Assembly (NCBI GenBank): GCA_003505795.1
Contig: DNXT01000324.1
Coordinates: forward strand, 515 to 18,914
DNA length: 18,400 bases
Direction of reading: 5' to 3'
Source: Lysobacteraceae bacterium
GTDB lineage: Bacteria > Pseudomonadota > Gammaproteobacteria > Xanthomonadales > Xanthomonadaceae
Shown here piece after piece: positions 1 through 5,833 of this stretch (position 1 is the first letter of the stretch; every line of letters begins with the position of its first letter). The translations under genes were made by a program, and so were the position numbers. The notes below the pieces were generated by a model, which was given only the letters and a program-made list of their open reading frames with translations, had not been told where the DNA came from and made no database searches.

Positions 1-533
1 TCGATGCCGGCATCCGCCTGGCCGAATCGGTGCCGCAGGACATGGTCGCCGTGCCGATCGGTGCCGACCTGCGCCTGGTGGTGGTGGCCTCTCCCGAGTA
101 CCTCGCCGCGCGCGGCACGCCGCTGCGAGCGGAGCAACTCGAACACCACGACACGATCCGCTTGCGCCTGTCGCACGGCGGCCTCTATCGCTGGGAACTG
201 GAACAGGACGGCCACGTCATCGAGATGGACCCGCCCGGACGCCTGGTATTGACCGAGATGCGCGGGGTCATCGCCGCCGCGCGCGCCGGCCTGGGACTGG
301 CGTTCCTGTCCGAATGGCATATCGCCCGGGACCTGGCCGACGGCAGGCTGGTACGGGTACTGGAACACTGCTGCCCGCCGTTTCCCGGGCTGCGCCTGTA
401 CTACCCCGGCCACCGCCACGTGCCGGCGGGGCTGCAGGCGTTGGTGCAGGTGATCCGCGAGCACAACGACGCGGTACAGGCTGCGCGCGCCGGCGGGCCG
501 GTGACGCCATCCGGTGCCGCGGTTGCATGCTAG
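1..533 (+). CDS. LysR-family transcriptional regulator, C-terminal part (5' end outside window)
   Basis: The reading frame is open from the first base and ends with TAG at 531-533, giving about 177 residues. These match the effector-binding (periplasmic-binding-protein-like) domain of LysR regulators: a run beginning DAGIRLAE, then VPIGADLRLVVVASPEYLAARG, the usual 'P...L...P.YL...G.P' strand-helix pattern, and later GVIAAARAGLGLAFLSEW, the typical 'G.G....P....' helix before the last strand. The N-terminal winged-helix DNA-binding domain is upstream of the window, so target and inducer cannot be inferred. The gene runs into the next one: its stop lies inside the likely start region of the acetyltransferase. 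Family assignment is firm; specificity is unknown. Confidence 0.85.
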   Translation, partial: DAGIRLAESVPQDMVAVPIGADLRLVVVASPEYLAARGTPLRAEQLEHHDTIRLRLSHGGLYRWELEQDGHVIEMDPPGRLVLTEMRGVIAAARAGLGLAFLSEWHIARDLADGRLVRVLEHCCPPFPGLRLYYPGHRHVPAGLQALVQVIREHNDAVQAARAGGPVTPSGAAVAC

Positions 534-1090
534 ATTCGCCTCCCCGCCCCACTCTCCCGGCCGCCGTGCACCACCAAGTCGACTGCAGCGAAGAACGCCA
601 CGCCGAGCCGATCCTGGCGATCTTCAACGACGCCATCGCCCACTCGACCGCGCTGTACGACTACGTGCCGCGGCCGCGCAGCGCGATGGCTGCCTGGTTC
701 GCCGACAAGCAGGTCCATGGGCATCCGGTGATCGGCCTGGAGGACGAGGGCGGCGAGCTGCTCGGTTTCGCCACCTACGGGCCGTTCCGGCCGCGCCCGG
801 CGAACAAGTACACGATGGAACATTCGGTGTACGTGGCCCCGGCGCACCGCGGCAAGGGCCTGGGCCGGACCCTGCTGGAGCTGATCGTGGACGAGGCGCA
901 ACGCCGCGACATCCATACCCTGGTCGGCGGCATCGACCTGGGCAACGCCGCCAGCATCGCCCTGCACGAATCGCTGGGTTTCGAACGCGCCGGGGTGATC
1001 CGCCATGCCGGCTTCAAGTTCGGCCGCTGGCTCGACCTGGCGTTCTACCAGCGCCTGTTCGAGGTGCCGCGGCATCCGGTCGACGGCTGA
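527..1090 (+). CDS. GNAT-family N-acetyltransferase, phosphinothricin acetyltransferase-like
   Basis: A 187-residue protein of the GNAT fold, closest in pattern to the PAT/MddA subgroup that acetylates the amino group of phosphinothricin, methionine sulfoximine or related small molecules with acetyl-CoA. Visible motifs: EHSVYVAPAHRGKGLGRTLL (about residues 99-117), which holds the acetyl-CoA pyrophosphate loop R-G-K-G-L-G; IDLGNAASIALHESLGF (136-152), the conserved PAT 'N..S..LH..LGF' segment; and FKFGRWLDLAFYQ near the end. I used the ATG at 527, which overlaps the LysR stop. A GTG at 566 in the same frame would give a 174-residue protein closer to the usual family length. Neither has a clear ribosome binding site. 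The true substrate is not predictable; many members are housekeeping detoxifiers. Confidence 0.85.
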   Translation: MLDSPPRPTLPAAVHHQVDCSEERHAEPILAIFNDAIAHSTALYDYVPRPRSAMAAWFADKQVHGHPVIGLEDEGGELLGFATYGPFRPRPANKYTMEHSVYVAPAHRGKGLGRTLLELIVDEAQRRDIHTLVGGIDLGNAASIALHESLGFERAGVIRHAGFKFGRWLDLAFYQRLFEVPRHPVDG

Positions 1091-1135
1091 GCGCATGCCG
1101 CCGATGCGGCCGGGCGGCACTTGCCGGGACCGCCC

Positions 1136-1372
1136 TCAGCCGCCGGCGATCGGCGCGAAGCGCGGCCGCGGCACGCCCTCGACCAGCACGTCCTCGACGA
1201 ACATCGCATACGGCCGCACCCACATTGCGCGATCGCCGTACAGCGGCCGGTACAGCACCAGCGGCTCCAGCGTCTCGCTGCTGCGCACCACGCCGAGCAC
1301 CTCGTACTCGCCGCCCTTGAAGTGGCGGTAGCGTCCGGGTGCGATTTCGGGCAGGGGCGGCAACTTGCTCAT
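1136..1372 (-). CDS. DUF1653 domain small protein
   Basis: A 78-residue protein that is essentially one DUF1653 domain: APGRYRHFKGGEYEVLGVVRSS, then E-x-L-E-P-L-V-L-Y-R-P-L-Y-G and WVRPYAMFVE, the family's signature pattern. The domain is a small beta-barrel-like fold of unknown biochemical role found across proteobacteria. The frame stays open well upstream, but the ATG at 1372 (MSKLPPLPEIAPGRY) gives the standard family length and the upstream extension has no family resemblance. The gene is convergent with the acetyltransferase (45-nt gap) and divergent from the HipA-like gene. A possible -10 (TAGACT on the minus strand, 1405-1400) lies about 30 bases before the start. Confidence 0.87.
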   Translation of the reverse strand: MSKLPPLPEIAPGRYRHFKGGEYEVLGVVRSSETLEPLVLYRPLYGDRAMWVRPYAMFVEDVLVEGVPRPRFAPIAGG

Positions 1373-1466
1373 GGTCGGCTCGCTACTCGGCGGGGCGGCA
1401 AGTCTACAACGCGGCCTCCATCGGTTCGCGCAGGCACGTTGCGCCGCCGCGCGTGCGCCGGAACGG

Positions 1467-1495
1467 CTGACCGGCGACGCGCATTGGGCTAGGCT
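1467..1495 (+). promoter_or_regulatory. Putative sigma-70 promoter of the HipA-like gene
   Basis: CTGACC at 1467-1472 (-35-like, 4 of 6 consensus) is 17 bases from TAGGCT at 1490-1495 (-10-like). A transcript starting near 1502 would leave a leader of about 22 bases before the GTG at 1524, which supports that start codon. Read by eye only. Confidence 0.35.
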
Positions 1496-1523
1496 TGCCG
1501 GCCATGTCCTGCGTGTTCCGCCC

Positions 1524-2300
1524 GTGACCACCGTCCACGCCACCCGCTACGTCACGCCGCTGCGTGAAGGCGGCTCCCTGCCCGCCGTCGTCGAAGCCGA
1601 CGACGACGGGCTGTACGTCCTGAAGTTCCGCGGCGCCGGCCAGGGCCCGAAGGCGCTGGTGGCCGAGTGGCTCGCCGGCGAGCTGGCGCGTGCGCTCGGC
1701 CTGCCGGTGCCGGAAATCGCCTTCGTCGAACTGGACAGCGAGTTCGCGCGCACCGAGCCGGATCCGGAGATCCAGGACCTGATCCGTGCCAGCGAGGGCC
1801 TCAACCTGGGCATCGACTACCTGCCCGGCGCGCTCAACTACGATCCGGCGGCGATGCCGGTCGAGCCCGGGCTGGCGTCGCGCATCGTCTGGTTCGACGC
1901 CTTCGCCAGCAACGTGGACCGCACCGCGCGCAACCCGAACCTGATGGTCTGGCACCGCAAGCTGTGGCTGATCGACCATGGCGCGGCGCTGTACTTCCAC
2001 CACGACTGGGAGCACGCCGGCGAGGCCTGCGAGCGTCCGTTCGCGCTGATCCGCGATCACGTGCTGCTGCCGTTCGCCAGCCGCATCGCCGAGGTCGACG
2101 CGGCGATGGCCGCGCCGCTGACCGACGCGCTCATCGAAGGCGTGGTGTCGGCGATCCCGGACAGCTGGCTGCAGGGCGAACCGGCCTTCGCCGATGTCGC
2201 CATGCATCGCCGGGCCTACATCGACTACCTCAGGTGCCGCCGCGACCGGCGCGCCGCCTTCGTGCAGGAGGCCGTCCGTGCCCACGCTGCACACGTATGA
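1524..2300 (+). CDS. HipA-like kinase family protein (HipA_2 type)
   Basis: A 258-residue protein of the short HipA-like kinase family that is normally encoded next to DUF3037. Kinase-like marks: GLYVLKFRGAGQGPKALVAEWL (29-50) with the putative nucleotide-binding Lys34; FDAFASNVDRTARNPNLMVW (124-143), the catalytic loop with N130-x-D132-R and N137; and LWLIDHGAAL (147-156), where Asp151 would be the metal-binding DFG equivalent. This suggests an active phosphotransferase, though no substrate is known, and it lacks the N-terminal region of canonical HipA toxins. The start is GTG 1524; the frame runs open upstream but crosses the divergent DUF1653 start, and a candidate promoter fits the GTG. 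Its 3' end overlaps the DUF3037 gene by 23 bases, implying translational coupling. Confidence 0.82.
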   Translation: MTTVHATRYVTPLREGGSLPAVVEADDDGLYVLKFRGAGQGPKALVAEWLAGELARALGLPVPEIAFVELDSEFARTEPDPEIQDLIRASEGLNLGIDYLPGALNYDPAAMPVEPGLASRIVWFDAFASNVDRTARNPNLMVWHRKLWLIDHGAALYFHHDWEHAGEACERPFALIRDHVLLPFASRIAEVDAAMAAPLTDALIEGVVSAIPDSWLQGEPAFADVAMHRRAYIDYLRCRRDRRAAFVQEAVRAHAAHV

Positions 2301-2670
2301 CTATGCCGTCATCCGCGTGGTGCCGCGGGTGGAGCGCGAGGAGTTCATCAACGTCGGGGTGATCGTGTCCTGTCCCGGCGCACGCCACCTGCAGGCGGCC
2401 ATCGAGATCGACGAGGCGCGCCTGCGGGCGTTCGCTCCCACCCTGGACCTGCAGGCGCTGCAACCCTGGCTGGATGCGATCGTGGCGATCTGCCGCGGCG
2501 ATGCCGCGGCCGGCCCGATCGCGCAGCTGCCGCCGCGGGCGCGCTTCCATTTCCTCACCGCGCGGCGCAGCGCGGTGGTGCAGGTGTCGCCCACCCACGT
2601 GGGCCGCACCGCGCAGCCTGAGCGGATCGTCGAGCACCTGCTGCAACGCATGGTGCGGGTGCCGCGCTGA
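2278..2670 (+). CDS. DUF3037 domain protein
   Basis: A 130-residue protein starting MPTLHTYDYAVIRVVPRVEREEFINVG, the diagnostic start of DUF3037 ('Y.YA..R.VP...R.E..NVGV'). The family's C-terminal half is also seen (ARFHFLTARRSAVVQVSPTHVG). The GTG at 2278 is used because it begins exactly at the conserved domain; the frame extends further upstream only inside the kinase gene. The 23-base overlap with the HipA-like gene is typical of this pair. The function of DUF3037 is unknown; the constant pairing implies that it works with, or is modified by, the kinase. Confidence 0.85.
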   Translation: MPTLHTYDYAVIRVVPRVEREEFINVGVIVSCPGARHLQAAIEIDEARLRAFAPTLDLQALQPWLDAIVAICRGDAAAGPIAQLPPRARFHFLTARRSAVVQVSPTHVGRTAQPERIVEHLLQRMVRVPR

Positions 2671-2780
2671 AGGCCTGCCGGGAGCGGACCGGTCGACGGT
2701 TGAGCATCGACGTCCTCGCGGGCACGGAGAGGCAGCTTATCGCGGCGCAATCCAAGGCCCGCTCCCCAGGCCGGTGGACA

Positions 2781-3446
2781 TCACCACAGCTTCTTCGTCA
2801 GTTCCTCCGCACCCTTGCGGATCCCGGCCTTGGCCGCATCCAGCGAGCCCAGGCTGGCCTTGAAGTTCATCGCATTGGGGTACTGCTTTTCCACGTACGC
2901 GGCGAGCAGCTCGTCGGTGTGCGCGTCCAGGATCTCGACCGAGTAGCTGACCGAGCCGATGAATGCGCCTTCGCGGCCGCGCGCGGCCTGCACCGCGTTG
3001 TACGGGCCGCCGGCCAGGTCCACCTTCATCACCGTGCCGATCACCTTCGTGGTGGGCTTGGCCCCGGTCAGCGTCAGCCGCACCCGCAACGTCTCCGGTC
3101 CGGGTTCGGGGGAAAACCAGTAGCGGTGCGCGAGCGCCTCGCGGAATTGCTCGCTCATGTAGCCGGCCAGCATCTTCTTGTCGTGCTCGGAGATCTTCTC
3201 GAACTGACTGTCGGATCCGGCGTACACCCTCACCGGATCGAGCATCACCCGGGAGTAGCGCTTCCAGTCCACCTGGCGCGCCTGGTAGGCGTACGGCATG
3301 CGATCGCCACGGCTTTCGTCGTTCGGGCGCAGGTAGCGCGAGGATTCGATGCCGGCGTACGGCACCGGCCGCGTGCTGGCACAACCGCCCGAAAACAGGA
3401 CCAGGCCGGTGATCGTGAGGCCGGCCAGACTCTTGCGCAGATACAT
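2781..3446 (-). CDS. DUF3313-type outer-membrane lipoprotein
   Basis: A 221-residue predicted lipoprotein. The N terminus MYLRKSLAGLTITGLVLFSGGCAS has a positively charged start, a hydrophobic stretch and a lipobox with Cys22 as the lipidated residue. The mature part resembles DUF3313 proteins: a 'Y.GIESSRYLRPN' start, DWKRYSRVMLDPVRVY, then a beta-rich region (LRVRLTLTGAKPTTKVIGTVMKV, GSVSYSVEILDAHTDELLAAYVEKQ). The ATG at 3446 was chosen over one 36 bases upstream because it begins the signal peptide and has GGAG eight bases before it. The role is unknown. It lies 55 bases after the small membrane gene; a run of seven T on the coding strand in that gap has no convincing stem, so co-transcription is possible. 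Confidence 0.8.
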   Translation of the reverse strand: MYLRKSLAGLTITGLVLFSGGCASTRPVPYAGIESSRYLRPNDESRGDRMPYAYQARQVDWKRYSRVMLDPVRVYAGSDSQFEKISEHDKKMLAGYMSEQFREALAHRYWFSPEPGPETLRVRLTLTGAKPTTKVIGTVMKVDLAGGPYNAVQAARGREGAFIGSVSYSVEILDAHTDELLAAYVEKQYPNAMNFKASLGSLDAAKAGIRKGAEELTKKLW

Positions 3447-3501
3447 GGGATTCTCCAGGGAACAAGGTTTCAAAAAAAGCATGCGGGGAAGCCGGCCCGG
3501 C

Positions 3502-3714
3502 CTAGGACACCAGCCACGGCACGAAGAACAGCGAGCTGATCAGCAAGAGCGCAGCGGCCGCCAATGCGACCACCAGGGCGTCGACGACCCATCTGAACGG
3601 CCGGCGTGTACGCCGCCGCCGGGTGCGTATGTCAGGAAGCTCGCACCACACGTCGCGATTGCGGATTGCAGACGACCGCCAGATTTCCCGGGGCGGTGCT
3701 CGCCGGTGGTTCAT
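3502..3714 (-). CDS. Small single-pass membrane protein, function unknown
   Basis: A 70-residue protein with a strong start: AGGAGG six bases before the ATG at 3714. The first about 41 residues are polar and very basic, including TRRRRTRRPFR (31-41). One hydrophobic helix follows (about 43-68, WVVDALVVALAAAALLLISSLFF) and the protein ends PWLVS just after it. By the positive-inside rule the basic domain faces the cytoplasm and the helix is a C-terminal tail anchor. I do not recognise the family. It is encoded 141 bases after the histidine kinase stop, same strand, and a TAAT-type direct repeat like the one before the response regulator sits upstream. It may be a regulon member or a small modulator of the kinase; that is inference. 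Confidence 0.65.
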   Translation of the reverse strand: MNHRRAPPREIWRSSAIRNRDVWCELPDIRTRRRRTRRPFRWVVDALVVALAAAALLLISSLFFVPWLVS

Positions 3715-3810
3715 GCCAACCTCCTGCACGATGGGGGAGATCTCGGGCGGTCCGCTGGCGAGCAGCGGCTCGAAGGCCCCGAGCTGTGCGGTCGATCCTA
3801 GGAGGCGGTT

Positions 3811-3826
3811 CTTAGCAATTCATTAG
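3811..3826 (-). promoter_or_regulatory. Candidate response-regulator box before the small membrane gene
   Basis: On the minus strand the site reads CTAATGAATTGCTAAG: two TAAT/TAAG half-sites with 11-bp periodicity, the spacing expected for OmpR/PmrA-type dimers bound head-to-tail. A TAGGAT (-10-like, 3800-3795) follows ten bases later. It resembles the box at 5706-5723. Confidence 0.35.
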
Positions 3827-3855
3827 ACCTGCGCCATGGCAGGCCGGTGCCGCGA

Positions 3856-4992
3856 TCAGGTGTCGGCAAGTTCGGGATCGGCGGGGAACAGCACACGGAC
3901 GCGGAACCCCACGCCGTCCATGCCGGTGCCGGTCTCGATCCTGGCGTCGTGCAGTCTGGCGATCCCCTCCACCAGCGCGAGGCCGATCCCGCTGCCGCGC
4001 GCCTCGCTGCCGGCCAGCCGGTAGAAACGCTTGAAGACCGCATCGCGTTCCTCGGGCGGGACGCCCGGGCCGTCGTCGCCCACCTCGATGAACGGATGGA
4101 TGCCGAGCCCGCGGCAGTCGTAGCCGCAGCGCACCTCGACCACGCCGTTCTCGCGACCGTGCCGGATCGCGTTGTCCACCAGGTTGCGGGTCAGGATGCC
4201 GATCGCATCCAGGTCGCATTCCACCCGGCACTGCGCGCCCCTCAGGCGCAACTCGACGCCCTTCGCCGCCGCCTCCACGCTGAACTCGCCGAGCACGTGG
4301 CGCGCCAGCGCGTCGATCTCCACGCGGCCATAGCCTGCCGGATTCAGTCCCGCGTCCAGGCGCGCATGATCGAGCAACTGCTCGGCCAGGCGGTTGCTGC
4401 GGCGGGCCACCTCGAGCAACCGTGCCAGCGCCCTGTCCTTCTCCTCCAGCGTGCGCGCGCCGCGCGCGACTTCGGCATAAGCGTGCAACGCCGACAGCGG
4501 CGTGCGCAGCTCGTGCGCAGCATCGGCGATGAACTGCCGCTCGCCCTGCACCGCCTTATCGACCCGGACCAGCAGCGCGTTGAACGAGACGATCAGCGGC
4601 CTCACCTCGTCGGGCACCTGCTCCACCGGAAGCGGCGTCGCATCGAACACCTTGCGCCGGGCGATGTCCGAGGACAGGCTGCGCAGCGGCCGCAGCGAGA
4701 CACGCACCGCGCCCCACATCAACAGGCCGACGATCAGCAACTGGCCGGTATTGAGCGCCAGCGCGACCAACCCGTTCTTGAAGTCGCCGCCGCCCTGCCC
4801 GGACCCTGCAACGGCAAGCATCCTGTCCGGCACCACATGCAGCAGCAGATCGCCCACGCTCTCCAGCTGCCGGTCCCAGAAGCTTTCCCTTCCATGGGTC
4901 AGGCTGGCCGTCATCATCGACAGGGTCACGCCCCACACCACGATCAGGATGACGCCGAAGGGAACCATCATCCGCCACTGCAAGGACTTCAC
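3856..4992 (-). CDS. Sensor histidine kinase, QseC/PmrB type
   Basis: A 378-residue inner-membrane sensor kinase. Order: TM1 about 9-29; a short periplasmic loop of roughly 55 residues (30-83); TM2 about 84-100; a HAMP-like linker; dimerisation/phosphoacceptor helix ERQFIADAAHELRTPLSALH with His160; N box RNLVDNAIRHG (269-279); G1 VGDDGPGVPPEER (304-316); F box VFKRFYR (319-325); G2 SGIGLALVEGIARLH (334-348). All catalytic motifs are intact. The GTG at 4992 overlaps the response regulator stop (GTGA), with AGGAG about ten bases upstream, so the pair is translationally coupled. The same frame runs on upstream inside the regulator gene but without kinase similarity. The sensory loop is too short to predict a ligand; related kinases sense metals, cationic peptides or quinones. 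Confidence 0.92.
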   Translation of the reverse strand: MKSLQWRMMVPFGVILIVVWGVTLSMMTASLTHGRESFWDRQLESVGDLLLHVVPDRMLAVAGSGQGGGDFKNGLVALALNTGQLLIVGLLMWGAVRVSLRPLRSLSSDIARRKVFDATPLPVEQVPDEVRPLIVSFNALLVRVDKAVQGERQFIADAAHELRTPLSALHAYAEVARGARTLEEKDRALARLLEVARRSNRLAEQLLDHARLDAGLNPAGYGRVEIDALARHVLGEFSVEAAAKGVELRLRGAQCRVECDLDAIGILTRNLVDNAIRHGRENGVVEVRCGYDCRGLGIHPFIEVGDDGPGVPPEERDAVFKRFYRLAGSEARGSGIGLALVEGIARLHDARIETGTGMDGVGFRVRVLFPADPELADT

Positions 4993-5654
4993 GACGACGC
5001 TTCTCCTGCCATGTAGCCATGCCCGTGCACGGTGGTGATCACGCCGTCGCCCAGCTTGCGGCGCAGCTGGTGCACGAACACGGCGATCGAGTTGCTGCCC
5101 ACGTCCGACCGGCCGCCATAGACGAGCTCTTCCAGGCAGTCGCGCGTGACGATCCTGCCGCTGCGCTCCAGCAGCGCCAGCAGCAGGCGATATTCGTGCG
5201 CGCTCAGCGGCACCCATTCCCCGTCGCGGGTCACCCGCCGGCTGGACGGGTCCAGCGCCACATCGCCGTGCCGCAGCACCGACACCACGCGGCCCTCGCT
5301 GCGCCGCGTCACCGCCCTTATCCTGGCCATCAGCTCGTCGAACTGGAACGGCTTGACCAGGTAGTCGTCGGCCCCGACATCCAGGCCGCGAATACGTTCG
5401 CTGAGCTGGCCGCGCGCGGTCAGCACGATCACCGGCGTGACGTCGTAGCGCTCGCGCAGGAACCGGATCACCGCCAGTCCCGACTCGCCGGGCAGGCCGA
5501 TGTCGAGCAGCACGGCGGAATATGCATGGGCGACCAGCGCCGCCTTGGCCGCGCCGGCGCTGGCGACGTGGTCGATATCCCAGCCATGCTGGCGCATCCC
5601 GTCGCAGATGGCCTGCGCGAGCATCGCATCGTCTTCCACCAGAAGCAGGTGCAC
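4989..5654 (-). CDS. OmpR/PhoB-family response regulator, QseB/PmrA type
   Basis: A 221-residue two-domain regulator. The receiver domain holds the acidic pair E7-D8-D9, phosphoacceptor Asp51 (AVLLDIGLPGESGL), Thr78 (VIVLTARG) and Lys100 (DDYLVKPF), all intact. The C-terminal winged helix runs from about 127 to 217, with LSAHEYRLLLALLERSGRIVTRDCLEE and the recognition region SNSIAVFVHQLRRKLG, then ITTVHGHGYM, the usual final hairpin. The start is GTG 5654, preceded by GGAG at five to six bases. It is the first gene of the pair with the histidine kinase, which overlaps its stop codon. The intact phosphorelay residues suggest a functional switch; a candidate binding box lies just upstream, consistent with autoregulation. 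Confidence 0.93.
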   Translation of the reverse strand: MHLLLVEDDAMLAQAICDGMRQHGWDIDHVASAGAAKAALVAHAYSAVLLDIGLPGESGLAVIRFLRERYDVTPVIVLTARGQLSERIRGLDVGADDYLVKPFQFDELMARIRAVTRRSEGRVVSVLRHGDVALDPSSRRVTRDGEWVPLSAHEYRLLLALLERSGRIVTRDCLEELVYGGRSDVGSNSIAVFVHQLRRKLGDGVITTVHGHGYMAGEASS

Positions 5655-5705
5655 GTCTTCTCCAATCCCAGGGCCCGGGCGCGGTCGCGCGAGCGTGACG
5701 CCAAG

Positions 5706-5723
5706 ATATTAGGAATTGATGAG
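5706..5723 (-). promoter_or_regulatory. Candidate promoter / response-regulator box before the two-component operon
   Basis: The minus strand reads CTCATCAATTCCTAATAT: TCAT and TAAT half-sites with 11-bp spacing, closely matching the site at 3811-3826 (shared pattern CT-AT-AATT-CTAA). TAATAT also fits a -10 element, with no good -35, about 50 bases before the GTG at 5654. The region is strikingly AT-rich for this chromosome. Confidence 0.4.
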
Positions 5724-5784
5724 CGCGCGCATCACCTGCACGATCGGGTCCGGATCCGTATCGAACGGCGCGGCCCGCGGTGAG

Positions 5785-5806
5785 GCGGCCGGGAGTTCCC
5801 GGCCGC
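5785..5806 (-). terminator. Strong hairpin after the PQQ dehydrogenase gene
   Basis: A 10-bp perfect inverted repeat (GCGGCCGGGA / TCCCGGCCGC) with essentially no loop beyond GT lies 28 bases after the dehydrogenase stop. There is no T-tract on the minus strand, so it is terminator-like or an mRNA 3'-end stabiliser rather than a textbook intrinsic terminator. Confidence 0.5.
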
Positions 5807-5833
5807 ATTTCGCTCTCTGTGCCGGGATGCGCC

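Noticed and set aside
3447..3501. Intrinsic terminator between the small membrane gene and the lipoprotein gene
   Set aside because: A run of seven T is present on the coding strand, but the GC-rich sequence before it does not form a convincing stem with a loop.
4993..5808. A 650-residue version of the histidine kinase extending across the response regulator
   Set aside because: The upstream part is the response regulator read in another frame; the GTG at 4992 with GTGA overlap and AGGAG is the natural start.
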